Shown here: positions 39,807 through 48,965 of the stretch, in pieces | Position numbering within the stretch: the stretch's first letter is position 1 | How the letters are laid out: each line of letters opens with the position of its first letter | Assembly: GCA_019242475.1 (NCBI GenBank) | Contig: JAFAVK010000056.1 | Location: forward strand, 1 to 55,274 | DNA: 55,274 nt | DNA from: Acidobacteriota bacterium | Lineage (GTDB): Bacteria > Acidobacteriota > Blastocatellia > Pyrinomonadales > Pyrinomonadaceae | Direction: 5' to 3' | Position numbers and translations under genes: made by a program | The notes under the pieces: model-generated | Told to the model about the DNA's origin: nothing | Database searches by the model: none | What the model saw: only the letters and a program-made list of their open reading frames with translations

Positions 39807-41231
39807 TTAAATGTCGAAGTAGAGCGAATACTCCAGCGGGTGCGGGCGCATCCGCATGGGGTTGATCTCCTTGTCGCGCTTGTAGGTGATCCAGCGGTCG
39901 ATGAGCTGGGGCGTGAAGACCTCGCCCTTCAAGAGGAACTCGTGGTCGTTCTCCAGTGCCTTGAGCGACTCGTCGAGCGAGCCGGGCAGGGAGGGGACGT
40001 TCTTCAGCTCCTCGGGCGCGAGGTCGTAGATGTCCTTGTCGAGCGGCTCGCCCGGGTCGATGCGGTTCTGCACGCCGTCGAGGCCCGCCATGAGCATCGC
40101 CGAGAAGGCGAGGTAGGGATTGCACGAGGGGTCGGGCGGGCGGAACTCAAGCCGCTTCAGCTTCGGGTTGGTCGAGAACATCGGGATGCGAATCGCCGCC
40201 GAGCGGTTGCGCGCCGAGTAGGCGAGGTTGACCGGCGCCTCGAAGCCCGGCACCAAACGCTTGTAGCTGTTCGTCGTCGGCGCGGCGAAGGCCACGACGG
40301 AGGCGGCGTGCTTGAGCAGCCCGCCGATGTACCAGCGCGCGATGTCGGAGAGGCCGGCGTAGCCGTCGCCCGCGAAGAGCGGCTTCTCGTCCTTCCAGAG
40401 CGACTGGTGGCAGTGCATCCCCGAGCCGTTATCGCCGTACATCGGCTTGGGCATGAAGGTCGCCGCCTTGTCGTACCGGTAGGCGACGTTGCGGACGATG
40501 TACTTGAAGATTTGCAGGTTGTCGGCCGTCCCCAACATCGTCGAGTAGCGGAAATCGATCTCGCACTGGCCGGCGGTCGCCACCTCGTGGTGGTGGCACT
40601 CGACCGTGATGCCGCACTCTTCGAGCGTCAGCGAAATCTCCGAGCGCAGATCGGAGAGCGAGTCGGCCGGAGGGACTGGCACGTAGCCCTCTTTGTTGCG
40701 GATGCGGTAGCCGAGGTTGGGGCCGCGGAAGTCGTCCTCGCCGCGCCCCGAAGACCAGATGCCCTCGTCCGAATGGACGCGGTAGCCCGAGTGGTGCGGC
40801 TCGTTGTTGACCTCGACGCCGTCGAAGACGAAGAACTCGGCCTCGGGGCCGAAGTTGACCGTGTCGGCGATGCCGGTGAACTTCAAATAACTCTCGGCGC
40901 GTTGCGCGACCGAGCGCGGGTCGAGCCCGTACCCCTCCTTCGTGATGGGGTCAACCGCGTTGGCGATCACGACGAGCGTCGTCTCCTCGGCGAACGGGTC
41001 GATGAAGACGCGCGACGGGTCGGGGATGAGCAGCATGTCCGACTCGTGGATCGACGCCCAGCCGCGCAGGGACGAGGCGTCGAAGCCGAAGCCGTCCTCG
41101 AACGAGCCCTCGTCCAGCTCGTGCAAAGGGAAAGTCAGGTGGTGCCAGGCCCCGACGAGGTCTGTGAAACGTACCGAGACGAACTTCGCCTCGTGGTCTT
41201 CGGAATACTTCAAGACCGCTTTTGCGTCCAT
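39807..41231 (-). CDS. glnA: Type I glutamine synthetase
   Basis: GlnA makes glutamine from glutamate, ammonia and ATP and works as a dodecamer. The 474-residue protein has the full set of class I motifs: FGPEAEFFVFD, the MHCHQSL and NSYKRLVPG regions, and GFEAPVNLAYSARNRSAAIR. Tyr402 in KDIYDLAPEE matches the Tyr that GlnE adenylylates in enteric GSI, which fits the nearby glnE. A minus-strand promoter with TATAAT lies about 130 bp upstream. Confidence 0.96.
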   Translation of the reverse strand: MDAKAVLKYSEDHEAKFVSVRFTDLVGAWHHLTFPLHELDEGSFEDGFGFDASSLRGWASIHESDMLLIPDPSRVFIDPFAEETTLVVIANAVDPITKEGYGLDPRSVAQRAESYLKFTGIADTVNFGPEAEFFVFDGVEVNNEPHHSGYRVHSDEGIWSSGRGEDDFRGPNLGYRIRNKEGYVPVPPADSLSDLRSEISLTLEECGITVECHHHEVATAGQCEIDFRYSTMLGTADNLQIFKYIVRNVAYRYDKAATFMPKPMYGDNGSGMHCHQSLWKDEKPLFAGDGYAGLSDIARWYIGGLLKHAASVVAFAAPTTNSYKRLVPGFEAPVNLAYSARNRSAAIRIPMFSTNPKLKRLEFRPPDPSCNPYLAFSAMLMAGLDGVQNRIDPGEPLDKDIYDLAPEELKNVPSLPGSLDESLKALENDHEFLLKGEVFTPQLIDRWITYKRDKEINPMRMRPHPLEYSLYFDI

Positions 41232-41361
41232 AATCTCTCCTGAAGGTGCGTTTTAAGGGGGTGGAAGGTGTCGGCCGCCCGGCGGCGGCGGCCTCTGTGC
41301 GGCGGAAAAGAGAGCGGGCGGTCGTTCATCAAAGCAGCTCAAGCCGCCTTAAAAAGCAGGC

Positions 41362-41392
41362 ATTATAGCCGCGCGCCCGCGCCCGCCGTCAA
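41362..41392 (-). promoter_or_regulatory. Predicted promoter of glnA
   Basis: On the minus strand TTGACG (41392-41387) and TATAAT (41367-41362) are separated by 19 bp. The -10 is perfect and the spacing is long. The leader would be about 125 bases. Confidence 0.45.
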
Positions 41393-41511
41393 GCGCTTGC
41401 GCGCCGGACGTTTTGACGCGCGGCGCACACGCGACCCGACGCGCAGGATAAACCTTTTTCGTGCGCCGTTTAGCCCCGAAGCGTACGCCCCCGGCCCGAA
41501 AAAAATAGTTT

Positions 41512-41540
41512 TTGACCGCCCCCCGCCTTTTCTGTTAAAT
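41512..41540 (+). promoter_or_regulatory. Predicted sigma70-type promoter of speA
   Basis: TTGACC at 41512-41517 and TTAAAT at 41535-41540 are separated by exactly 17 bp, with an A/T-rich stretch upstream that could be an UP element. The leader before the TTG start would be about 115 bases. Confidence 0.6.
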
Positions 41541-41662
41541 TGCGCCATTAAGCAAGTCCAATCCAGTTGCTTCGAACCGCACGCGAGCCCTACGAGGAGG
41601 CTGACCCCCCGCTTACTTTGTCCAACGCACGCGAACCCGCAGGGAGGCAGGAGAGCTAGAAG

Positions 41663-43600
41663 TTGACCACGGCCATCGAACAGACGCTTGAGACCTACGG
41701 CATAGAGAATTGGGGGGCCGGCTACTTCGGCATCAATCGCAAAGGCAACCTCGTCGTCCACCCTTCCGAGTCAGACCAGAACCGCGCGGCCGACGTGCGC
41801 GAGATCATCGACGACCTCAGGCGGCGCGGCATCTCGACGCCCGTGCTGCTGCGCTTCCCGCAGCTCATCGCGGGCCAAGTCAGGAAGCTCCAGCGCGCCT
41901 TCCGCAACTCCATCCGCGAGTACGAGTACCAGGGCTCGCACATGTGCGTCTACCCGATGAAGGTCAACCAGAACCGGGCGGTCGTCGAGGAGTACCTGCG
42001 CGAGGGCGTGCGCTACGACTTCGGGCTCGAAGCCGGCTCGAAGGCCGAGTTGTACGGCGCGCTCGCGATGGAGCAGTCGCCCGACAGCCTGCTGGTGCTG
42101 AACGGCTTCAAGGACGAGGAGTTCATCGAGCTGGCCTTCCTCGGCGCGCGCTCGGGCAAGCGCGTCGTCATCGTCATCGAGAAGCTGAACGAGTTAGACC
42201 ACGTGCTCAAGATGGCCGACCGCTTCGAGGACGGCGACCTGCCGATGGTCGGCCTGCGCGTCAAGCTCTACTCGAAGGGCTCGGGGCGCTGGGAGAAGTC
42301 GGGCGGCGAGGCGGCGAAGTTCGGGCTCACCACCACCGAAATCCTGGAGACCATCGGGCGCATGCAGGAGGCCGGGCGCGTGGACATGCTCAAGCTCCTG
42401 CACTTCCACATCGGCTCGCAGCTCACCGACATCAAGCGCATCAAGAACGCGATGAAGGAGGCCGCGCGCGTCTACGCCAAGATCGTCCAGATGAAGGTGC
42501 CGGTTGACCTCCTCGACGTGGGCGGCGGCATGGCCGTCGATTACGACGGCTCGAAGACGGCCTTCGACTCCTCGGCCAACTACACGGCGCAGGAGTTCGC
42601 CAACGACGTCGTCTACACGATCATGCAGGTCTGCGACGACGAGAACGTCCCGCACCCGACGATTATTCAAGAGTCCGGCCGCTACCTCTCGGCCTACCAC
42701 GCCATCCTCGTCACGAACGTCCTGAGTGAAATCGAAACCGTCGTCGAGGACATCACGCCCATCGAGGTTGACGACGACGACCCGCAGGTCGTCATCGAGC
42801 TGGCCGACCTCCGCGAGACGATCACGGTCAAGAACTACCGCGAGTTCTACCACGACGCGTTGGAGCACCGCGACGAGCTGTTCACGCTCTTCAACCTCGG
42901 CCTCATCTCGCTCGAAGACCGCGCGAAGGGCGAGGTTCTGTTCTGGGACGTGTGCGAGCGCGCCGACAAGCACGCGCAGCTCGCCAAGTACGTGTCGGAG
43001 GAGTTCACCGAGCTGCGGCGCCTGCTGCGCGCGAAGTACCTGACGAACTTCTCCGTCTTCCGGTCGGTGCCCGACCACTGGGCGCTCGACCAGCTCTTCC
43101 CCATCATCCCCATCCACCGCCTGAACAAGCCGCCGACGGAGTACGCCACGCTCTGCGACATCACGTGCGACTCGGACGGCGTCGTGGACAAGTTCGTAGA
43201 CCTCCACGACGTGAAGCAGGTCTTGGAGCTGCACTCCCTCAACGAGGACGAGCCCTACTACATCGCCCTCATGCTCGTCGGCGCCTACCAGGAGGTGATG
43301 GGCAACAACCACAACCTCTTCGGCGCGCCGAACGAGGCGCACATCCACATCGACGAGGACGGCTACCTGATCAAGAAGGTCGTCAAGGGCACGACCGTCG
43401 GCGAGGCGCTCTACCGCGCGCGCTACGAGCGCGGCCAGCTCCACGAGGGCTTCCGCCGCATCGTCGCGCAGCGCGTCAAGCGCGGCGAGCTGTCGGAGGC
43501 CGACGCCGCCGAGATGATCGAGCTGTACGAGTCGCGCATCAACGCCTACACCTACCTCGCCGCCAACGGCGAGCCCGAAGAGAAGCGCCGACGGCGGTGA
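41663..43600 (+). CDS. speA: Biosynthetic arginine decarboxylase
   Basis: SpeA is a PLP enzyme that turns arginine into agmatine. The 645-residue length is typical. The PLP lysine is Lys100 in VYPMKVNQNR, and LLHFHIGSQLTDIK, VGGGMAVDYDGSKT and IQESGRYLSAYHAIL are family motifs. TTG at 41663 is the start, preceded by CAGGAGAG. It begins a polyamine gene group: speA, a deoxyhypusine-synthase-like gene, then speB. Confidence 0.95.
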   Translation: MTTAIEQTLETYGIENWGAGYFGINRKGNLVVHPSESDQNRAADVREIIDDLRRRGISTPVLLRFPQLIAGQVRKLQRAFRNSIREYEYQGSHMCVYPMKVNQNRAVVEEYLREGVRYDFGLEAGSKAELYGALAMEQSPDSLLVLNGFKDEEFIELAFLGARSGKRVVIVIEKLNELDHVLKMADRFEDGDLPMVGLRVKLYSKGSGRWEKSGGEAAKFGLTTTEILETIGRMQEAGRVDMLKLLHFHIGSQLTDIKRIKNAMKEAARVYAKIVQMKVPVDLLDVGGGMAVDYDGSKTAFDSSANYTAQEFANDVVYTIMQVCDDENVPHPTIIQESGRYLSAYHAILVTNVLSEIETVVEDITPIEVDDDDPQVVIELADLRETITVKNYREFYHDALEHRDELFTLFNLGLISLEDRAKGEVLFWDVCERADKHAQLAKYVSEEFTELRRLLRAKYLTNFSVFRSVPDHWALDQLFPIIPIHRLNKPPTEYATLCDITCDSDGVVDKFVDLHDVKQVLELHSLNEDEPYYIALMLVGAYQEVMGNNHNLFGAPNEAHIHIDEDGYLIKKVVKGTTVGEALYRARYERGQLHEGFRRIVAQRVKRGELSEADAAEMIELYESRINAYTYLAANGEPEEKRRRR

Positions 43601-43608
43601 AAGGAGAA

Positions 43609-43681
<73 letters not shown>

Positions 43682-43691
43682 CTTACTATCT

Positions 43692-44753
43692 ATGGTTACC
43701 CAACGTAAACCGCGAGCCACGAAGTATCTCACCGCCCCGATCCGGCCCGTCCAGGTTGACCGCGACCGCTCGGTCGCCGGGCTGCTGGAGAAGATGGAGG
43801 GCGCGGGCCTCGGCGGCCGCCAGCTCGCGGAGGCACACCGCATCTGGCTCGACATGCTCGGCGACAACACGACGGTCGTCGTCGCGGCCAACGGCGCGCT
43901 CATCCCCGCCGGCATGCGCCGCCTCCTCGCCTACGTCATCAAGAACCGCTTCGTGGACGTGATGGTCTGCTCGGGCGCGATGCTCTTCCAGGACTTGCAC
44001 GAGACGCTCGGCCGCCAGCACTTCCAGGCGCACCCTTCGATGACCGACGCCGAGCTGGAGGCTTCGCAGATCAACCGCATGTGGGACGTGCTCGCCAGCG
44101 AGGAGGAGTACAGCGAGGCCAACGAGTGGGTCGGCGGCTTCACCAACCAGCTCGACCAGACGCGCGCCTACTCGACGCGCGAGTTCCTGCACCTGCTCGG
44201 CCGCGAGTTGGCCGAGATCGCCACCGACGACGGCATCCTGACCTCGGCCTACAAGGCGCGCATCCCGGTCTTCTGCCCGACCATCTCCGACAGCTCGATC
44301 ACGGTCGGCATCGCCGGCGCGCGCTTCGAGAAGAAGAACACCTTCTGCTTCGACCTCGCGCAGGACACGCTCGACCTGATGCAGATCGGCGCGCGCTCGC
44401 GCGTGACCGGCGTCATCAACCTCGGCGGCGGAACCAGTCGCAGCTACGTCCAGCAGATGGAGTCGGCCTCCGAGATCATCAAGACGCCCGCGCGCGGCCA
44501 CAAGTACGCCATCCAGATTTCGACCGAGCTGCCCGCGCACGGCGGCCGCACCAGCCCCAACACCGACGACGAGTCGCTCGTCTTCGGCAAGCTCGCCCGC
44601 GGCGCCGCCACCGCCTACGTCTCCTGCGACCCGACCATCGCGCTCCCCATCCTCGTCACGGCGCTCTCGCAGACCGCGGCCAAATACATGAAGGGCCGCA
44701 AGCGCCCCAACTTCACCTTCATGGGCAAAGACCTGACGGTCGAGGTGCCGTAG
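43692..44753 (+). CDS. speY: Deoxyhypusine synthase-like protein (SpeY-type homospermidine synthase candidate)
   Basis: The 353-residue protein belongs to the deoxyhypusine synthase family: AAANGALIPAGMRRLLAYVI is close to the NAD-binding start, then GGGTSRSYVQQ, and GRTSPNTDDESLVFGK. Lys300 aligns with the Lys that forms the imine intermediate in the eukaryotic enzyme. Bacteria lack eIF5A, and a homologue in Anabaena (SpeY) makes homospermidine. Its place between speA and speB supports a polyamine synthase role. The product (homospermidine or another triamine) is inferred. Confidence 0.82.
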   Translation: MVTQRKPRATKYLTAPIRPVQVDRDRSVAGLLEKMEGAGLGGRQLAEAHRIWLDMLGDNTTVVVAANGALIPAGMRRLLAYVIKNRFVDVMVCSGAMLFQDLHETLGRQHFQAHPSMTDAELEASQINRMWDVLASEEEYSEANEWVGGFTNQLDQTRAYSTREFLHLLGRELAEIATDDGILTSAYKARIPVFCPTISDSSITVGIAGARFEKKNTFCFDLAQDTLDLMQIGARSRVTGVINLGGGTSRSYVQQMESASEIIKTPARGHKYAIQISTELPAHGGRTSPNTDDESLVFGKLARGAATAYVSCDPTIALPILVTALSQTAAKYMKGRKRPNFTFMGKDLTVEVP

Positions 44754-44779
44754 GGAAAGAGTTATCAAGAAGTGAATAA

Positions 44780-44816
44780 GGCCGGCGGTTCCGTTAATCT
44801 CAACGGGACGCCGGCC
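44780..44816 (+). terminator. Transcription terminator after speY
   Basis: GGCCGGCGG-TTCCGTT pairs with AACGGGA-CGCCGGCC across a 5-base loop with a one-base bulge, followed by TCTT. It lies 27 bp after the stop and would end the speA-speY transcript, separating it from speB. Confidence 0.7.
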
Positions 44817-44914
44817 GTCTTACTTACACTGATTTTGAGTAAACCCGTACCCGTGCGCCGGGACGTGGCGGCGACCGGCGCCGTGGTGTTTAAGGTTCCC
44901 GCCCCCTGCGACCT

Positions 44915-45322
44915 TTACGTCGCCTTCGACTCTATCTTATCCACTCGTGCCTCCAGATCATTCTGGTATCCGCGAACATCCAGAACGTCCTTCGCCATCT
45001 CTGCCACGCTGCGCTCAAAACTACGCAGGCTCGAACGCAACTGGAGTCCGAAGTCATCCAGTCGTTTTTCGAATCCGTCGAGCCGGCCTTCAAAGCTAAC
45101 CATCCGGCCGTCGAAGTTCACGATTTGACCTTCGACTGCGTCGAGCCGCACGAGCACCTGCTCCCAGATGGGGCGGGTGTCTTGCAAGCGGCGTTCGACC
45201 TTGTCTTCGAGCGCTGTGAGCCGACCCTCGACGTTGTCGAGCCGAGAGTCGATGGAGTCGAGACGGGCGAGAATTAATCTCACGCCGTCTTGAGGAAGGG
45301 GTTGTGTCAGTTCTTCACTCAT
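44915..45322 (-). CDS. Coiled-coil protein with heptad repeats
   Basis: The 135-residue protein is almost entirely coiled coil: successive heptads such as RLDSIDS, RLDNVEG, RLTALED and later RLDGFEK, RLDDFGL. It has no membrane segment or signal. Similar small coiled-coil proteins occur widely without known function. It is on the strand opposite to speY and speB, and its ATG at 45322 is 77 bp from the divergent speB start. No clear ribosome binding site is visible. Confidence 0.65.
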   Translation of the reverse strand: MSEELTQPLPQDGVRLILARLDSIDSRLDNVEGRLTALEDKVERRLQDTRPIWEQVLVRLDAVEGQIVNFDGRMVSFEGRLDGFEKRLDDFGLQLRSSLRSFERSVAEMAKDVLDVRGYQNDLEARVDKIESKAT

Positions 45323-45386
45323 GCCGGGATTATCCTCCCAGCCGTGCGGGCTTTCAAGGTCTTTCCTGGTCGGAAACGGGCTGCGT

Positions 45387-45392
45387 TATAAT
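45387..45392 (+). promoter_or_regulatory. TATAAT -10 box directly before speB, leaderless transcript likely
   Basis: A perfect TATAAT ends 7 bp before the A of the ATG at 45400, so the transcript would begin at or next to the start codon. No convincing -35 or ribosome binding site is present. Confidence 0.45.
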
Positions 45393-45399
45393 CCGGGGC

Positions 45400-46326
45400 A
45401 TGTCTGAATCAGCAAACCTTCCGATGAACTTCGGCGGCATCGACGACGAGGAGTTGTCGGGCTTCGAGAGAGCGCGCGTGGTCGTGTGGCCGGTCTCTTA
45501 CGAGGGCACGGTCTCGTACGGCGGGGGGACGGGCGAGGGGGCGTGGGCGGTGGTGGACGCGTCGCGCAACATGGAGTTGTACGACGAGGAGACCGACGCC
45601 GAAGTCTACCGGCTCGGCCTCCACACGACCGAGGTGACGCCGCCGGCCGAGACGCCCGAGGCGATGATGAAGACGCTGCTCGAAAGGGCGCGCGAACTGG
45701 TCGGCGCGGGCAAGTTCGTCTGCATGATCGGCGGCGAGCACTCGGTGAGCGCGCCCGTCATCCAGGCGCACGCCGAGAAGTACGAGAACCTCTCTGTCCT
45801 CCAGATCGACGCCCACGCCGACCTGCGCGACACGTACGACGGCACGCCGCACTCGCACGCGTCGATCATGGCGCGCGTCGTGCGCGACTTGAAACTCCCG
45901 GCGGTGCAGGTCGGCATCCGTTCGATTTCGGCCGAGGAGGCGCGCTCGCTCGAACAGTTCCCGACGCGCATCTTCTGGGCGAAGGACATCGCGGGGCGCA
46001 CCGACTGGTGGGAGGAGGCCGTCAGCCATCTCACGGAGAACGTCTACCTGACGATAGACATCGACGGGCTCGACCCCTCGCTCGTCGCGCAGACGGGGAC
46101 GCCGGAGCCGGGGGGCCTCGGCTGGTACGAGGTGCTCGGCCTCATCCGCACGCTCGCGCGGGGCCGCCGCGTCGTCGGGATGGACTTGACCGAGTACTCA
46201 TACGTCGAGGGCTTCAGCGCCTCTGCCTTTCTCTGCGCGAAGCTTATCTACAAGTCGCTCTCCTACATCTTCGAGTCGGAGACCGAGCGCGTCCGCGGCG
46301 GGCGCGCCTCCGGCGCCGGGGCGTAG
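45400..46326 (+). CDS. speB: Agmatinase
   Basis: SpeB hydrolyses agmatine to putrescine and urea with two Mn ions. The 308-residue protein has the ureohydrolase metal motifs GGEHSV, DAHADLRDTYDG and DIDGLDPS (His and Asp ligands). It completes the arginine to agmatine to putrescine route begun by speA; SpeY could then use putrescine. The ATG at 45400 lies 7 bp after a TATAAT and has only GGGGC before it. Confidence 0.93.
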   Translation: MSESANLPMNFGGIDDEELSGFERARVVVWPVSYEGTVSYGGGTGEGAWAVVDASRNMELYDEETDAEVYRLGLHTTEVTPPAETPEAMMKTLLERARELVGAGKFVCMIGGEHSVSAPVIQAHAEKYENLSVLQIDAHADLRDTYDGTPHSHASIMARVVRDLKLPAVQVGIRSISAEEARSLEQFPTRIFWAKDIAGRTDWWEEAVSHLTENVYLTIDIDGLDPSLVAQTGTPEPGGLGWYEVLGLIRTLARGRRVVGMDLTEYSYVEGFSASAFLCAKLIYKSLSYIFESETERVRGGRASGAGA

Positions 46327-46598
46327 GCTAAAAAATTCTTGACTTCCGTCCCACGCGCGTGTGCAATACGCGGCATGCTGAAAGGCAAGAGCACACGCTT
46401 CCCTCCCTGGTAAGCCCTCCCCGTAGAGGTTAGCTCGACCGCAGCCGAGAGGCGCGGCGCACGCGGAGTTGCGCGCGTTTCGAAGAGGCTGCGGCGCGCC
46501 CTCGCGCGCTCGGTGATTCCTCCCCCGCGGCCGTGACGTTTTCAGGCGCCGACGAAAGAGAACGTCAAAGGCTTCCTCGGAAAGGAGAATCACCGTTC

Positions 46599-47843
46599 AT
46601 GTCTTCCGCACAAAAGTCCGCCCCCGCTTCGCGCCAAAGTGTAAGCGCGCGCCGTGGCTTGTCCCTGTTCGTCCTCACGCTGCTCGCCGTGGAGTTTCTG
46701 GACGAGGTCGTCTTTGGACTGCGCGAGGCCGCCTGGCCGCTGATGCGCGACGACCTGCGCCTGTCGTACACGCAGGTCGGGGTCGTCTTGAGCGTGCCGC
46801 CCATCGTCGGCCACCTCGTCGAGCCACTGCTCGGCGTCCTCGGCGACGTGTGGCGCAGGCGCGCGCTCGTGCTCGCAGGCGGGGTCGTCTTCGCCCTGGG
46901 GACGATGCTCGTGGGTCTGAGCACGGGCTTCGCGCTGCTGCTCGCGGCGTCGATCATTTCGAACCCCGCCTCGGGGGCTTTCATCGGGCTCTCGCAGGCG
47001 ACGCTGATGGACGCCGCGCCCGCGCGGCGCGAGCAGAACATGGCGCGCTGGGCGCTGGCGGGCTCCGTGGGAAATTCGGTGGGGCCGGCCGCGGTCGGGG
47101 CGTGCGTGTGGGCGGGCCTGAGCTGGCGCTGGGGCTTCGTCGCCGCAGGCGTCCTGATGCTGCTGTCGGTCGCGGCGGCCGGGCGTCAGCCGTTCGAGAC
47201 GCCGTCGGCCAAGGGCGGCGGGCACACGCGCGCGGCGCTCTTCGAAGGGCTGCGCGAGGCTTTGCGCGCGCTCCGCAGGCGCGCGGTGCTGCGCTGGCTC
47301 GTGCTGTTGGAGTTGGGCGATTTCACCTACGACATCATGCGCGGCTTCCTCGCGCTCTACTTCGTGGACGTGGTGGGCGCGGGCGGGGCGGGCGCGGCGC
47401 TCGCCGTCGCGGTCTGGACGTGGGTCGGGCTCGCGGGCGACTTCGCGCTGGTGCCTTTGCTCGAAAGGGTGCGCGGCCTGACGTACCTGCGCGTGAGCAC
47501 GTCGGTCGTGATGGTGCTCTTCCCCCTGATGCTGCTGGCGCCGGGCTTCTCGACGAAGCTGTTGCTGCTCGGGCTCCTCGGGCTTGCAAACGCGGGGTGG
47601 TACGCGATCATCAAGTCGAAGCTCTACGACGAGCTGCCGGGGCAGAGCGGGGCGGTGGCGATGACTCTGGGGAACGTCTTCGGGCTCGCGGGGAGCCTCT
47701 TCCCGCTCGCGCTCGGCGCGTTCGCCGAGAGGTACGGGCTCGCGTCGATGATGTGGCTGCTCGCGCTCGGGCCGGCGGCGCTGCTCGCGGGGCTGCTGGC
47801 GTCGAAGGACGGCCCCGCGGCGGCACGTCTCGAAGAAGCCTGA
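46599..47843 (+). CDS. Major facilitator superfamily transporter
   Basis: The 414-residue protein has 12 predicted membrane segments in two halves, with a short central loop (near 200-215). The loop after segment 2 has GDVWRRRALVL, a degenerate form of the MFS signature. No substrate can be read from the sequence. The ATG at 46599 follows AAAGGAG. The 272-bp upstream gap (46327-46598) has only a poor promoter (TTGACT near 46339) and no gene; a leader RNA is possible but not recognised. Confidence 0.8.
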   Translation: MSSAQKSAPASRQSVSARRGLSLFVLTLLAVEFLDEVVFGLREAAWPLMRDDLRLSYTQVGVVLSVPPIVGHLVEPLLGVLGDVWRRRALVLAGGVVFALGTMLVGLSTGFALLLAASIISNPASGAFIGLSQATLMDAAPARREQNMARWALAGSVGNSVGPAAVGACVWAGLSWRWGFVAAGVLMLLSVAAAGRQPFETPSAKGGGHTRAALFEGLREALRALRRRAVLRWLVLLELGDFTYDIMRGFLALYFVDVVGAGGAGAALAVAVWTWVGLAGDFALVPLLERVRGLTYLRVSTSVVMVLFPLMLLAPGFSTKLLLLGLLGLANAGWYAIIKSKLYDELPGQSGAVAMTLGNVFGLAGSLFPLALGAFAERYGLASMMWLLALGPAALLAGLLASKDGPAAARLEEA

Positions 47844-47952
47844 ACGGCTGCGGCGGGCGCGCACGTCGCGCGCGGGGCGGGCGCCGTGCTATCTTGCCGT
47901 GCGAAATCGGGCGGCGCCGCGCGCCGTCTCTCATCCCCGGAGAACACAGACG

Positions 47953-48267
47953 ATGCCCTCGAACCTGACGGCGGAAGCCTTCGCCGAGAACCTGAACACG
48001 AAGTTCCGCGTGCGCGCCGAGAGCCCGCGGCCGGTCGAGCTGGAGCTGAACGAAGTCAAGGTCTACAGCGCGGGCGCGAACGAGCAGGACGGCATGGAGC
48101 GCTTCTCGCTCTTCCTGACCGGCCCCGCCGACATCTTCCTGCCGCAGCACACCTACGCGCTCGAACACCCTTCGATGGGCGAGTTGGAACTCTTCGTCGT
48201 CCCCGTCGGCCGCGACGAGGCCGGCTTCCACTACGAGGTCGTCTTCAACTACTTCAGGGAGAAATGA
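47953..48267 (+). CDS. DUF6916 family protein
   Basis: The 104-residue protein has no signal peptide. The core RFSLFLTGPADIFLPQHTYA, then LEHPSMGELELFVVPVG and FHYEVVFNY, matches the DUF6916 family. A second member lies at 48966-49448 with the same LEH-x-x-x-G and YEAVFN landmarks. The function is unknown; in other genomes such genes are often near phage-tail-collar-like genes, as here. The stop codon is supplied by the next repeat arm. The 109-bp upstream spacer shows nothing clear. Confidence 0.7.
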   Translation: MPSNLTAEAFAENLNTKFRVRAESPRPVELELNEVKVYSAGANEQDGMERFSLFLTGPADIFLPQHTYALEHPSMGELELFVVPVGRDEAGFHYEVVFNYFREK

Positions 48268-48336
48268 TGAGTGACGAGTGATGAATAAGGGCGAGTTGCG
48301 TCTTATTCATCACTCATCACTCGTCGTTCATCATTT
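48262..48336. repeat. Intergenic inverted repeat, GTGATGA heptamer family
   Basis: The left arm 48262-48289 (AAATGATGAGTGACGAGTGA and on) pairs with 48302-48336; the right arm has one extra word. The left arm contains the TGA of the DUF6916 gene (48265-48267), and the right arm contains the reverse-strand TAA of the GNAT gene (48303-48305) and encodes its last residues. Confidence 0.88.
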
Positions 48337-48869
48337 CCCGGACGCCACTCCATGTGCTTGTAGGCGCCGAGGTCTTCGATGACGACGAAGCCGAGCCGCT
48401 CGTAGAAGCGGTGCGCGTCGTTGTTGAGGGTGAAGACCATGTGGCGCAGGGGCAGTCCCTTCCGGCCCGCCTCCTCGATGAGGGCGCGCAGCAGCAGCGC
48501 CCCGACGCCCCTGTTCTGGAACTCGGGCAGGAGCGCGATGTCGAGCAGGCGCATCTGCGCGCCGTCCTCGCCGACCCACAGCCTCCCCGCCGGGCGGCCG
48601 CCGACGAGGATCAGGTCGTAGTCGGCGTCGGGGAAGCGCGCGTCGTACTCGCGCCGCTGGAGCGCGAACTGCCAGCGCACGAACTGCTCCTTCTGCCCCT
48701 CGGCCCACTCGACCTGCGCCAGCTCCTCCGCGCGCGTGCCGCCGTAAAGGGCCACCAGGAACTCGTCGTCCTCGGGCGTGACCGGGCGCAGCACGACCGG
48801 CTCGCCGCCCGCCTCCTCCCCCACCTGCCTCTCCCCTCTCCCCATCTGTCGCAAGTCACCTCCGGTCAT
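48303..48869 (-). CDS. GNAT family N-acetyltransferase
   Basis: The 188-residue protein has the GNAT fold: VVLRPVTPEDDEFLVALYGG, the acetyl-CoA-binding motif LPEFQNRGVGALLLRALIEE (R-x-x-G-x-G/A) and HRFYERLGFVV. The substrate cannot be told. The first ~25 residues are an unconserved extension, and a later start is possible. The C-terminal residues (N-D-E-R-R-V-M-S-D-E) are encoded by the repeat arm and look non-native. It lies between the two DUF6916 genes. Confidence 0.82.
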   Translation of the reverse strand: MTGGDLRQMGRGERQVGEEAGGEPVVLRPVTPEDDEFLVALYGGTRAEELAQVEWAEGQKEQFVRWQFALQRREYDARFPDADYDLILVGGRPAGRLWVGEDGAQMRLLDIALLPEFQNRGVGALLLRALIEEAGRKGLPLRHMVFTLNNDAHRFYERLGFVVIEDLGAYKHMEWRPGNDERRVMSDE

Positions 48870-48965
48870 GTCTTAACACAGCGGGCCGCCCCGGGCACAC
48901 CCCTGGCGGGGCGTCGCCGACGCCCGCGGCGCGCGCGCCTTTGAGGCCCTGGAAGCGGGGAGGGC

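Larger units (their letters stand above)
41232..41662. other. Divergent regulatory region between glnA and speA
   Basis: The 431-bp spacer has no convincing gene. It contains outward-facing promoters for both genes, listed separately, and an unusually AT-rich A/T run just before the speA -35. I see no clear operator palindrome or known RNA. Confidence 0.5.
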
